From: Rhodoferax sp.
GTDB lineage: Bacteria > Pseudomonadota > Gammaproteobacteria > Burkholderiales > Burkholderiaceae
DNA length: 7,653 bases
Direction of reading: 5' to 3'
NCBI GenBank assembly: GCA_028292075.1
Contig: JAQGNA010000337.1
Span: 1 to 7,653 of the forward strand
The notes beneath the pieces are model-generated. The model saw only the letters and a program-made list of their open reading frames with translations. It ran no database searches and was not told the DNA's origin. Within the stretch, counting starts at the first letter, position 1; each line of letters begins with the position of its first letter. Positions 1 to 6,290 of the stretch are shown here, one piece after another. A program made the position numbers and the translations under genes.

Positions 1-63
1 AAAAAGCTGGCATGGCCGAGTTCGGGGTGCGACAAAATACCCGACCTGCCGATCCGGACGCCC

Positions 64-837
64 ATGATTTCCAACCCGCCCGCCACCGCAACCGCGTCAC
101 ACGTGGACCGCACGCCCAACTGCCATCGTTGCGCACTGCGCCAGAGCGGCCGGTTCACACCGGTCACCGAAACCGAACTGAACTTCGTACAGAACTTCCG
201 GCGCAGCGTGCGCCAGGCGACGCCGGGCACGGTGCTGATCCGCGAGAACAGCGCCGACGACAGCCTCTACACCCTGTACGCGGGCTGGGCCTTCCGCTAC
301 AAGACGCTGAGCGACGGCCGCCGGCAGATCCTCAACTTCCTGCTGCCCGGCGATTTCATCGGCATGCAACAGAATTTCAGCGACGGCGCGGCCTATGGCG
401 TCGAGGCGCTCACGGCCACGTCGCTTTGCGCCTTCCCGCAGAGCGGCCTGCTGAACCTGTTCCAGACGCTGCCGAGCCTCGGCTTCGACGTGACCTGGCT
501 GGCCGCAAGCCAGAAGAACGTGATCGACGAGAACCTGCTCACAGCCGGCCGGCGTACCGCCGCCGAGCGCGTGGCGACCCTGCTGCTGCAGCTGTTCCAG
601 CGCGCTGAACGGGTGGGGTTGGTGGTGGACGGGGCCTTCGAGTTTCCGCTCAACCAGCAGCATGTGGCCGATGCACTCGGCCTCTCGCTCGTGCACACCA
701 ACAAGACCATGCGCCGCTTGCTCCGCCTGGGTCTCTACCGTCTCGACAATGGGTGGCTGCGCTTGCTCGAACGCAAGGCGCTGGCCGCCCTGGCGGACCA
801 CGACGACGCGCCGCTGCGCCCGGTACCGCTCATCTAG
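64..837 (+). CDS. Crp/Fnr family transcriptional regulator
   Basis: A 257-residue cytoplasmic transcription factor of the Crp/Fnr family. Residues about 38-150 form the cyclic-nucleotide-binding-type beta barrel, with the family core 'GRRQILNFLLPGDFIG' at 85-100. A long dimer helix follows, then a winged helix-turn-helix at about 168-240, with recognition helix around 'LGLSLVHTNKTMRRL' (205-219). Its only cysteines are C20, C23 and C122. By eye these match three of the four iron-sulphur ligands of E. coli FNR (C20, C23, C29, C122); the third ligand is absent. The FNR DNA-reading residues E209, S212 and R213 align by eye with V210, N213 and K214, so its target is probably not the FNR or CRP box. 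This type is common in Alpha- and Betaproteobacteria; the effector is unknown. The ATG at 64 has no clear Shine-Dalgarno sequence but fits the usual short N-terminus ahead of the CxxC. No target gene is evident nearby. Confidence 0.93.
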   Translation: MISNPPATATASHVDRTPNCHRCALRQSGRFTPVTETELNFVQNFRRSVRQATPGTVLIRENSADDSLYTLYAGWAFRYKTLSDGRRQILNFLLPGDFIGMQQNFSDGAAYGVEALTATSLCAFPQSGLLNLFQTLPSLGFDVTWLAASQKNVIDENLLTAGRRTAAERVATLLLQLFQRAERVGLVVDGAFEFPLNQQHVADALGLSLVHTNKTMRRLLRLGLYRLDNGWLRLLERKALAALADHDDAPLRPVPLI

Positions 838-869
838 GCGACGTAGGCTCCAGACTACAAAACCCGACG

Positions 870-891
870 GGCTGCGACGACACCCGCAGCC
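870..891 (+). terminator. Hairpin after the Crp/Fnr gene (weak terminator candidate)
   Basis: A perfect 7-bp G/C-rich stem (GGCTGCG at 870-876, CGCAGCC at 885-891) with an 8-base loop lies 33 bases after the regulator's stop codon. No T-run follows, so it is not a canonical intrinsic terminator. It could stabilise the 3' end, pause polymerase or be chance in GC-rich DNA. The rest of 838-995 shows no other structure I can support apart from the ribosome binding site of the next gene. Confidence 0.3.
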
Positions 892-995
892 AGGGCAGCC
901 GCCTAAGCTCTGCGGCAAACGAAGCCGGCCGCGCACGCAGGAACTAGGAACCAAGACCAGTCGAGTGCATCAGCTTCCCCTAACTGGAGCCCTGA

Positions 996-1295
996 ATGAC
1001 CTACCTGACATCTTCCCTCGATGCCGCGCCCGCGATGGCCGCGGCCTTGATGCAGCAGCCGTTGCACCACCCTCTGCCCGGCCGCATCGCACGCCAGCAG
1101 CAGCAGAACAACGGTTTCCCCGAATTTCAGCCCAAGGCGCAGATGGGCGATCTGGTGGAAGACGACCGGGCGCATAGCCTGTCGGCCTACCTCGAGCGGG
1201 CCGGCAAGTCGGGCGAACTGCCCGCCACGCGCTCGGCTGGCGCGCGTCTGCACGATCTGGACGATGCCCGCGCGCGCAGGCAGCAGCAGGAATAG
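996..1295 (+). CDS. Small uncharacterised polar protein
   Basis: A 99-residue protein that I do not recognise. It is treated as a real gene for three reasons. GGAG at 986-989 lies six bases before the ATG. Most codons end in G or C. A strong intrinsic terminator follows about 50 bases after the stop. The product has no signal peptide, membrane segment or cysteine. The first 30 residues are Ala/Met/Leu-rich, and a QQQQNN stretch (residues 34-39) follows. The middle holds a plausible amphipathic helix around 'LVEDDRAHSLSAYLERAGKS', and the C-terminus is charged and ends in 'RRQQQE'. It is probably partly disordered and cytoplasmic. It points the same way as the Crp/Fnr gene but is separated by 158 bases that include a hairpin, so it may have its own promoter, though I see no clear -35/-10 pair. 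Function unknown. Confidence 0.62.
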   Translation: MTYLTSSLDAAPAMAAALMQQPLHHPLPGRIARQQQQNNGFPEFQPKAQMGDLVEDDRAHSLSAYLERAGKSGELPATRSAGARLHDLDDARARRQQQE

Positions 1296-1346
1296 CAGCA
1301 CGAACAGCCGCGGGACCGCGACCGCTCCAAACCTTTTTTCGACAGG

Positions 1347-1384
1347 CCGCCGCCATGGGTGCAAGCACCCGTGACGGCGGTTTT
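1347..1384 (+). terminator. Intrinsic terminator
   Basis: The left arm is CCGCCG (1347-1352), CA (1354-1355) and GGGTGC (1357-1362). The right arm is GCACCC (1365-1370), TG (1372-1373) and CGGCGG (1375-1380). The only defects are a C-A mismatch and a T-G wobble. TTTT follows at once at 1381-1384. The innermost G-C pair probably opens to give a CAAG tetraloop. It ends the transcript of the small gene at 996-1295. On the minus strand the far side of the stem carries an A-run rather than a T-run, so it should not act as an efficient terminator for the convergent lipoprotein gene, whose stop codon begins at 1388. Confidence 0.85.
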
Positions 1385-1385
1385 G

Positions 1386-2312
1386 TCATTTGGCCGGCGC
1401 CGCGCCGCGCGTCGGCCGCTCGCTCTGTTGCGACGCCAGCTCCTGCATGTCACGCTCGTAACCCTGCAGCCATTTGAGCCCATGCTGGCGCTGCGCCGGC
1501 GTGGTGGCGTTGTGCACCGCGGCCACGCCTTCGCACATCTTTTCGGTGGCCGCGGCCTGGGCATGGCGTGCGGCGTCGGACGGCTGCATCAGGCGCTCGA
1601 TGGCGTCGCGGGCCTCTTCCACGGCGCGGGCGTTGTCGGGCGGACGGGCCAGCCATCCGCGCAGGGTCTTGAGGGTGTCCTGCTGGCGGTGCAGCCGTTC
1701 GGCGTACTGGGTCTGCACGTCCAGGCCGGCCGCCGACACCTGCTGGCGCAGCAGGTCGCGCTGCGCGCTGTCGAGGCGGCCGTACACCGTCTGCGCGTTT
1801 TCCAGCGCCTTGTCGTAGCGCTTGGAAAGCACCTGTTCTGGCGAGCGGTTCAGCCAGTCCTTGCGGAAGTCGGCGTTGGATTTGGCGTACTTCTTCTCGA
1901 GCGCCTCGACCTGGCGCGGCTGCAGTGTCGTGGCCAGCTGGACCGCGGTGGGGGCCGCGGCCACGACCAGCGTGTCGAGCCGGGCGCGGACCTCGTTCCA
2001 CTGCGCGCAAACCTGGGCAGGCGTCACTTCCTGTGTCACCAGGGTCTGGGCGGTGCGCAGCAGGCGGGCGTATTCGGGCAGCTCGCGCCGGCGGTGCCAG
2101 ACCTGCAACTCTGCCAGGTCTTCCTTCAGTCGAAGTGCCTGCTCCCCGGTAAAGTCGACATAGCCGTCGAGCCACCAATAGGCGAGTTCCGGGCCGTTGT
2201 TGTAGCCGAGCTTGATGGCGCTGCAGGCCTGCAGCAGAGCGGCTGTCAGCAACAGGCCGATAATCCGTGCCCAGGTTCCAGTCACATTCTTCAGGAAGAG
2301 ATTCAGCATCAT
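1386..2312 (-). CDS. DUF6279-type lipoprotein
   Basis: An exported lipoprotein of 308 residues, numbered from the ATG at 2312. A positively charged N-terminus (K8, R16) leads into the hydrophobic stretch 'IIGLLLTAALL' and a lipobox L-Q-A-C with the lipidated cysteine at C30. The mature protein opens with 'SAIKLGYNNGPELAYWWLDGYVDF', split here as SAIKLGYNNG (31-40) and PELAYWWLDG (41-50), which is the signature of DUF6279 proteins in Beta- and Gammaproteobacteria. The rest is mostly charged helix with no catalytic motif that I recognise. No aspartate follows the cysteine, so an outer-membrane location is likely. Start choice: ATGs exist at 2360, 2336, 2312 and 2309, none with a good Shine-Dalgarno sequence; 2312 or 2309 gives a normal-length signal peptide. 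Function unknown. The gene is head to head with glmU and its start overlaps the glmU start codon. Confidence 0.85.
   Translation of the reverse strand: MMLNLFLKNVTGTWARIIGLLLTAALLQACSAIKLGYNNGPELAYWWLDGYVDFTGEQALRLKEDLAELQVWHRRRELPEYARLLRTAQTLVTQEVTPAQVCAQWNEVRARLDTLVVAAAPTAVQLATTLQPRQVEALEKKYAKSNADFRKDWLNRSPEQVLSKRYDKALENAQTVYGRLDSAQRDLLRQQVSAAGLDVQTQYAERLHRQQDTLKTLRGWLARPPDNARAVEEARDAIERLMQPSDAARHAQAAATEKMCEGVAAVHNATTPAQRQHGLKWLQGYERDMQELASQQSERPTRGAAPAK
2259..2264 (+). promoter_or_regulatory. Possible -10 element for glmU
   Basis: GATAAT matches the sigma-70 -10 consensus at five of six positions and ends 46 bases before the glmU ATG. No good -35 lies at 16-18 bases; a CTGTCA at 2243-2248 is too close. 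The site falls inside the signal-peptide codons of the opposite-strand lipoprotein gene, where any glmU promoter must lie unless it is further upstream within that gene. Confidence 0.27.
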
Positions 2313-3747
2313 GTCAGCAGTCGATGTGGTCGTCATGGCCGCGGGCAAAGGCACCCGCATGAAAAGTCAGTTGCCGAAAGTGTTGCATCGTTTGGCCGGG
2401 CGCGCGCTGCTGGGCCATGTGGTTGACACGGCTGCCGGGTTGAAGCCTCGCCGCGTGGTGGTGATTACCGGCCATGGCGCCGAGGTGGTCGAGGCCGCCA
2501 TCGGCCCCGAAGGCGCGGCCGCCGGGCTCGATCTTCGCTTCGTCCGCCAGTCGCCGCAGCTCGGCACCGGACACGCCGTACAGCAGGCGCTGCCTGAACT
2601 GGCCGACGACGGCATCGTGGTGGTGCTGTCGGGCGACGTGCCGCTCACCCGCGTGGAGACGCTGCAGGCGCTCATCGAAGCCTCTGGCGGCGAACGGCTG
2701 GCCCTGCTCACGCTGGCGCTGCCCGACCCGACCGGCTACGGCCGCATCGTGCGCGCCGAAGACGGCGCGGTGCAGGCCATCGTCGAGCACAAGGACGCGA
2801 GCGAAGAACAGCGCCGCATCGGCGAGATCTACAGCGGAATCATGGCCGTGCCCGCCGCGCACCTGCGGGCCTGGCTGGCCCGCGTCGACAACCGCAACGC
2901 CCAGGGCGAGTACTACCTGACCGACATCGTCAAGCTGGCCGTGGCCGACGGCGTGCGCGTGGTGGCGCACAAGATCACCGACGAAGTGCAGGTGGCCGGC
3001 GTCAACAGCCCGGTGCAACTTGCCGAACTCGAACGCGCATACCAGCGCCGCAGGGCGCAGGCGCTGCTCGAAGACGGCGTGCGCCTGGCCGACCCGGCGC
3101 GCTTCGACGTGCGCGGCAGCCTGCAGTGCGGGCAGGACGTGGCCATCGACGTCAACTGCGTCTTCGAAGGGCGAGTGACCCTGGGCGACGGCGTGCGCAT
3201 CGGCGCCAACTGCGTCATTGCCAACGCGGTGATCGAGGCCGGCGCGGTGATCCACCCATTCACCCACATCGACGGCGAACAGGCCGGCGTGACCGTGGGC
3301 CCGGGCTCGCTGGTCGGGCCGTTCGCCCGGTTGCGCCCCGGTGCGCGGCTGGGGGCCGCGGTGCACATCGGCAACTTCGTCGAAGTGAAGAATTCCACCC
3401 TGGCCGATGGTGCCAAGGCCAACCACCTGGCCTACCTGGGCGACGCCGTGGTGGGGGAGCGGGTCAACTACGGCGCGGGCAGCATCACCGCCAACTACGA
3501 CGGCGCCAACAAGCACCGCACGGTGATCGAGGCCGACGTGCACGTGGGCAGCAACTGCGTGCTGGTGGCGCCCATCACCATCGGCGCGGGCGGCACTGTC
3601 GGCGGCGGCTCCACCCTGACCAAGGACACGGCGCCCGGCGCGCTCAGCGTCGCCCGTGGGCGGCAGGTGAGCATTCCCGACTGGCGGCGGCCAGAAAAAA
3701 CACCGGGAAAAGCGCTGCAGATCGCGCCCGAGAAGGCCGCGGAGTAA
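2311..3747 (+). CDS. glmU: Bifunctional UDP-GlcNAc pyrophosphorylase / GlcN-1-P acetyltransferase
   Basis: A cytoplasmic enzyme making the last two steps to UDP-N-acetylglucosamine: acetyl-CoA-dependent acetylation of glucosamine-1-phosphate (EC 2.3.1.157), then uridylyl transfer from UTP (EC 2.7.7.23). It has 478 residues; the E. coli enzyme has 456. N-terminal uridyltransferase domain: 'AAGKGTRMKS' (10-19) with LPK at 21-23, GTGHA (85-89), SGDVP with metal ligand D109, GYGRI (142-146), 'NAQGEYYLTD' (196-205) and N232. The C-terminal left-handed beta-helix is built of hexapeptide repeats (about 262-455). It holds catalytic H372 in 'NHLAYLGD' (E. coli H363), plus Y387, N395, Y396, K401 and S414. 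All key residues appear intact. The ATG at 2311 is preceded by AGGAAGAG (2293-2300) at a somewhat long spacing and places the nucleotide loop at the usual distance. An essential peptidoglycan and lipopolysaccharide precursor gene. Confidence 0.98.
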   Translation: MSAVDVVVMAAGKGTRMKSQLPKVLHRLAGRALLGHVVDTAAGLKPRRVVVITGHGAEVVEAAIGPEGAAAGLDLRFVRQSPQLGTGHAVQQALPELADDGIVVVLSGDVPLTRVETLQALIEASGGERLALLTLALPDPTGYGRIVRAEDGAVQAIVEHKDASEEQRRIGEIYSGIMAVPAAHLRAWLARVDNRNAQGEYYLTDIVKLAVADGVRVVAHKITDEVQVAGVNSPVQLAELERAYQRRRAQALLEDGVRLADPARFDVRGSLQCGQDVAIDVNCVFEGRVTLGDGVRIGANCVIANAVIEAGAVIHPFTHIDGEQAGVTVGPGSLVGPFARLRPGARLGAAVHIGNFVEVKNSTLADGAKANHLAYLGDAVVGERVNYGAGSITANYDGANKHRTVIEADVHVGSNCVLVAPITIGAGGTVGGGSTLTKDTAPGALSVARGRQVSIPDWRRPEKTPGKALQIAPEKAAE

Positions 3748-3748
3748 G

Positions 3749-4582
3749 GTGGAGCCGCTGAACCAGGCGGAACAGGCGCCCGCGGCGCACGCGGCGCCCG
3801 CGGCGCACGCGGCCGGCGCAGACGATCTCTGGTCCCGGCTGCAGCGGAGCGAGGCCGACAACCACCGCCTGCGCACCGAACTCGGCGCCGTGCGTGCCGA
3901 GCTCGAGAACTTCATGCACAAGGTCTCGCACGACCTGCGCGCGCCGCTGCGGCACATCACCTCCTATGGTCCGCTGGTGCGCGAGATGCTCGCCGACGGC
4001 GAAGACCCATCCTCCTGCCTCGACACCATGGACCAGTCGGCCCGTGACATGGGCAAGATGATCGACGCGCTGCTGGCGCTCTCGCGCCTGGCCAAGACCG
4101 AACTCTCACCGGTGCCGCTGCCCATGGCGGCGCTGGTGGCCGAGGTGGTGCGCGGCCTGCAGGCCCAGGCGGGCGCGCGCCAGATCGAATGGCATGTGGC
4201 CACCGACTGGCCGGCCACCCACGGCGACGTGGCGCTGGTTCGCCAGGTCTGGGCCCACCTGATCGCCAACGCGGTGAAGTTCACCCGCGGGCGGCCGGTG
4301 GCCCGCATTGAAATCGGCTGGACGCCGGCAGTCCCGTGTGAAAACGGCCAGGCCGGCCCTGGCGGCGGCATCTTCTTCGTGCAGGACAACGGCGCGGGCT
4401 TCAATCCGGCCTACCGCGACCAGCTGTTCGGGCTGTTCCAGCGGCTGCACAGCGCTTCGCAGTACGAGGGCACCGGCCTCGGTCTGGCGCTGGCGCGGCA
4501 GATCGTGTCGCGCCATGGCGGCCTGATCGAGGCTGAGGGTGCGCTCGATCAGGGTTGTCGCGTCAGCTTCACCTTGCCTTAG
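3749..4582 (+). CDS. Soluble orphan sensor histidine kinase
   Basis: A 277-residue histidine kinase. Order: Ala/Pro/His-rich leader (10-25), probable coiled coil (27-55), dimerisation/phosphoacceptor domain with H-box 'FMHKVSHDLRAPLRHI' and phospho-acceptor H61 (about 53-117), then an ATP-binding domain (about 158-277). The latter has the N-box around N174 in 'HLIANAVKF', G1 'DNGAGF' (213-218), F-box 'LFGLFQRLH' (226-234) and G2 'GTGLGLALAR' (241-250). All motifs look functional. The sequence resembles the kinase cores of bacteriophytochrome-type and PAS kinases, but there is no PAS, GAF or phytochrome module, no membrane segment and no receiver domain. The start is GTG one base after the glmU stop. 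GGAG at 3741-3744 lies only four bases upstream; the next in-frame ATG (residue 56) would cut into the H-box. Co-transcription and translational coupling with glmU are likely. No response regulator is in the window. Confidence 0.93.
   Translation: MEPLNQAEQAPAAHAAPAAHAAGADDLWSRLQRSEADNHRLRTELGAVRAELENFMHKVSHDLRAPLRHITSYGPLVREMLADGEDPSSCLDTMDQSARDMGKMIDALLALSRLAKTELSPVPLPMAALVAEVVRGLQAQAGARQIEWHVATDWPATHGDVALVRQVWAHLIANAVKFTRGRPVARIEIGWTPAVPCENGQAGPGGGIFFVQDNGAGFNPAYRDQLFGLFQRLHSASQYEGTGLGLALARQIVSRHGGLIEAEGALDQGCRVSFTLP
3776..3811 (+). repeat. Two perfect 18-bp tandem copies in the kinase leader
   Basis: Units 3776-3793 and 3794-3811 are identical and in frame. Each encodes A-P-A-A-H-A, giving a low-complexity leader ahead of the coiled coil. 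Identity at every third position points to a recent slippage duplication rather than selection on the peptide. Copy number could vary between strains. Confidence 0.9.
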
Positions 4583-5480
4583 ACGTCGTCAGCAACACGA
4601 TCCCTCCGACCACCACCAGGCCTCCCACCACCTGCATCGGGCTGAGGCGCTGGTCGAGAATGAGCCAGCCGAACAGCAGCGTGGCGATGGGTTCGCTGTT
4701 CATGACCGCGGCGTTGCGCACCATGTCGAGCCGGGGCAGGGTGATGAACATCACCGAGAACGCCGTGCCGTAGAGCAGCACCAGCAGGGCCAGGCCGGTC
4801 CAGCCGAGCTGGTCCTGCGGCCACGACATGCCGCCCGGCACCACGCCGCTGAAGCCTGCCAGCAGCATGGTCGTGAAGACGATGCTCAGCGTCATCAGGC
4901 TGCGCACCGAGCCGCGCAGCGACTTGAGCTTGTGGTCGGTGATCCACAGTGCCACGGCGAACACCAGCGCGGCACAGGCCGAAAGCGCGATGCCTTCGCC
5001 CCACTGCGGTCCCACCGACTGCGCGGACGCCAGCCGGCCCGGTACGTCGAGCGCCATGACCAACCCCGCCAGGATCACGCCCATCAGCGCGCAGGCGCGC
5101 CCGGTGGGCCGGGGGCCGCCGAGCGCCCAGGTCAGCAGCGCCAGCACCACCGGCAGCGTGTTGCTCACCAGCAGCGCCAGTGCCACCGGAATGCGGGCCA
5201 CGGCCGAATACAGGCAGATGCTTTGGGTGGCGATGAGCAGTCCCACCGCCAGCTGCCAGGGCCAGGCCCCGCGCGGCAGCCTCAGGGCCTCGCGCTGCCA
5301 CAGCACCACGCCAAGCAGGGCCAGCATGGTGACCCCGGAGCGGCAGACGATGGCCACCAGCAGGCCGGTGCCGTGGTCGAAGGCCATGCGGGCCGAGATG
5401 TGGTTGCCGGCAAAGGCGCAGCCGAGCAGGGCAATGAGCGCCACGGCGATGTGGCGCGGAAATAAAACGGGTGCGGTCAT
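4569..5480 (-). CDS. EamA/DMT-superfamily transporter (RhaT-like)
   Basis: A 303-residue inner-membrane protein with about ten predicted transmembrane helices in two EamA repeats (about 12-140 and 164-298). The second repeat ends in the typical 'NSEPIATLLFGWLILDQRLS' (261-280) followed by a glycine-rich last helix and a short basic tail (KAR). The family exports amino acids, purines, other metabolites or drugs by proton exchange; the substrate cannot be read from the sequence. The start is the ATG at 5480, which puts the first helix about ten residues in. The frame remains open to a TTG at 5540, but that extension is Pro/Arg-rich and not helical. There is no clear Shine-Dalgarno sequence. The gene is convergent with the kinase gene, overlapping it by 14 bases, and divergent from the DUF2059 gene. 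No terminator is visible at its 3' end. Confidence 0.9.
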   Translation of the reverse strand: MTAPVLFPRHIAVALIALLGCAFAGNHISARMAFDHGTGLLVAIVCRSGVTMLALLGVVLWQREALRLPRGAWPWQLAVGLLIATQSICLYSAVARIPVALALLVSNTLPVVLALLTWALGGPRPTGRACALMGVILAGLVMALDVPGRLASAQSVGPQWGEGIALSACAALVFAVALWITDHKLKSLRGSVRSLMTLSIVFTTMLLAGFSGVVPGGMSWPQDQLGWTGLALLVLLYGTAFSVMFITLPRLDMVRNAAVMNSEPIATLLFGWLILDQRLSPMQVVGGLVVVGGIVLLTTSKAR

Positions 5481-5620
5481 GGAAGAAAACGGAGCGTGAA
5501 AGCAGAAAAGGCCGCCGGGCGGGCGAGGCCGCGCGGGCAATGCGGCGTCAGGCGCGCGGCCGGATCATAGGGCCAGGGGCCGGACCACAGCCTGCTGTCG
5601 AGCGATGTCCCGGCCGCGGA

Positions 5621-5639
5621 CGGGCCATCATGGGGCCCG
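5621..5639. repeat. Inverted repeat next to the putative DUF2059 promoter
   Basis: CGGGCC (5621-5626) and GGCCCG (5634-5639) form a perfect 6-bp inverted repeat around a 7-base spacer. It sits two bases upstream of the GATAAT at 5642-5647, where a -35/-10 spacer would lie. It could be a repressor or activator operator, or chance symmetry in GC-rich DNA. Confidence 0.35.
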
Positions 5640-5641
5640 GC

Positions 5642-5647
5642 GATAAT
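5642..5647 (+). promoter_or_regulatory. Possible -10 element for the DUF2059 gene
   Basis: GATAAT matches the -10 consensus at five of six positions and ends 45 bases before the ATG at 5693. It stands out as A/T in otherwise very G/C-rich DNA. No good -35 is visible at 16-18 bases. Confidence 0.33.
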
Positions 5648-5692
5648 GAGGCCTGTGATGTGCAAGCCTCTTCAAATTTCTTGGGAACCGGT

Positions 5693-6277
5693 ATGAAAAC
5701 AAACATGTGGCGAATTTCGGCGCTGGCGGTGGTGCTGTCGGCCGCGGCAGGCCTGGCCCAGGCCGAGCCGACGCCGGCTAAGAAGGAACTGATCGCCAAG
5801 GTGCTGCAGCTGCAGGAACCGGTGCGTGAGCAGGTCGTCCGCCAGCTTGCGCAGGGACCGCTCGGCCCCCTGAGCCAGCAGGTTTCGCAGATCCTGCAAC
5901 TCCGCGTGCCGCCTGAAAAGCGCGAGGCACTGACGAAGGAAATCCAGGGCTACGTCGCCAAGTACATGCAGGAGACCACGGCCCTGCTGCACGAGCGTGA
6001 AGCCAAGCTCGCGCCCACCGTGGTCGGCCCGATGCTCGACGAAAAGTTCAGCGAAGAAGAGCTGAAGCAGCTGATCGCGTTCCTCGAATCCCCGGTGCAG
6101 CGCAAGTTTGTGCAGTTGACCGGTGACACCGTCAAGGCGCTGTCCACCCAGTTGGTGACCGACACCCGCGCCGTGGTCGAACCCAAGTACAAGACCCTGG
6201 AGCAGACTGTGTCCAAGCGTCTCAATGAAGTGACCGGCACCGCCGCGAACCCGCCGGCCAAGCCCGCCAGCAAGTGA
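5693..6277 (+). CDS. DUF2059 domain-containing secreted protein
   Basis: A 194-residue exported protein. The signal peptide spans about residues 1-24 (MKTNMWR, a hydrophobic Ala/Leu/Val core, then A-Q-A before E25), so the mature protein is probably periplasmic. The mature part is predicted all-helical. The DUF2059 signature lies at about 108-145, including 'FSEEELKQLIAFLESPVQRK' (119-138), the usual pattern of Phe-[ST]-x-E-E-L-x-x-L followed by x-S-P-x-x-x-K. The C-terminus is a disordered Ala/Pro/Lys tail. DUF2059 proteins are widespread in Proteobacteria and have no established biochemical role. The ATG at 5693 is chosen because it starts the signal peptide; a weak GGGA (5683-5686) precedes it. 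Probably monocistronic; the next gene is convergent. Confidence 0.92.
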   Translation: MKTNMWRISALAVVLSAAAGLAQAEPTPAKKELIAKVLQLQEPVREQVVRQLAQGPLGPLSQQVSQILQLRVPPEKREALTKEIQGYVAKYMQETTALLHEREAKLAPTVVGPMLDEKFSEEELKQLIAFLESPVQRKFVQLTGDTVKALSTQLVTDTRAVVEPKYKTLEQTVSKRLNEVTGTAANPPAKPASK

Positions 6278-6290
6278 TCGCCACGGGCCG

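Larger units (their letters stand above)
5481..5692. promoter_or_regulatory. Divergent intergenic region
   Basis: These 212 bases separate the exporter gene (-) and the DUF2059 gene (+) and must hold both promoters. Visible elements: TATGAT on the minus strand (5564-5569), a five-of-six -10 match 83 bases before the exporter ATG but without a matching -35; a GATAAT at 5642-5647 on the plus strand; a 6-bp inverted repeat at 5621-5639; and a direct repeat GGCCGGA at 5558-5564 and 5577-5583. No RNA gene or small ORF is convincing here. The DUF2059 frame happens to stay open across the region, but its translation is Arg/Gly/Pro-rich and lacks a signal peptide. Confidence 0.5.

Noticed and set aside
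1..63. Promoter elements upstream of the Crp/Fnr gene
   Set aside because: Only a weak CAAAAT (33-38) is visible, with no -35 partner and too little upstream sequence to judge.
97..954. 285-codon minus-strand open frame opposite the Crp/Fnr gene
   Set aside because: It mirrors a well-supported regulator gene, has biased Arg/Gln/Ala composition and no domain.
1334..1339. T6 run as a separate terminator after the small gene
   Set aside because: The nearest hairpin upstream is a 4-5 bp CGCG stem more than ten bases away; the real hairpin with a directly following T-run is at 1347-1384.
1359..2426. 355-codon plus-strand open frame opposite the lipoprotein gene
   Set aside because: It would run through the whole lipoprotein gene and the glmU start, lacks a ribosome binding site and has no recognisable domain; the minus-strand lipoprotein has a clear signal peptide and family signature.
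2314..3960. 548-codon open frame on the minus strand, antisense to glmU
   Set aside because: glmU is unmistakable on the plus strand. The antisense frame reads as His/Ala/Gly/Val-rich sequence with no recognisable domain, and its length follows from G/C-ending codons in glmU removing stop codons from the opposite strand.
4539..5465. 308-codon plus-strand open frame opposite the exporter gene
   Set aside because: Its translation is His/Gln/Arg-rich low complexity, while the minus strand encodes a classic ten-helix EamA protein.
5471..5692. 74-codon N-terminal extension of the DUF2059 protein
   Set aside because: The frame is open, but the residues are Arg/Gly/Pro-rich and would bury the signal peptide; the ATG at 5693 directly begins a normal signal sequence.
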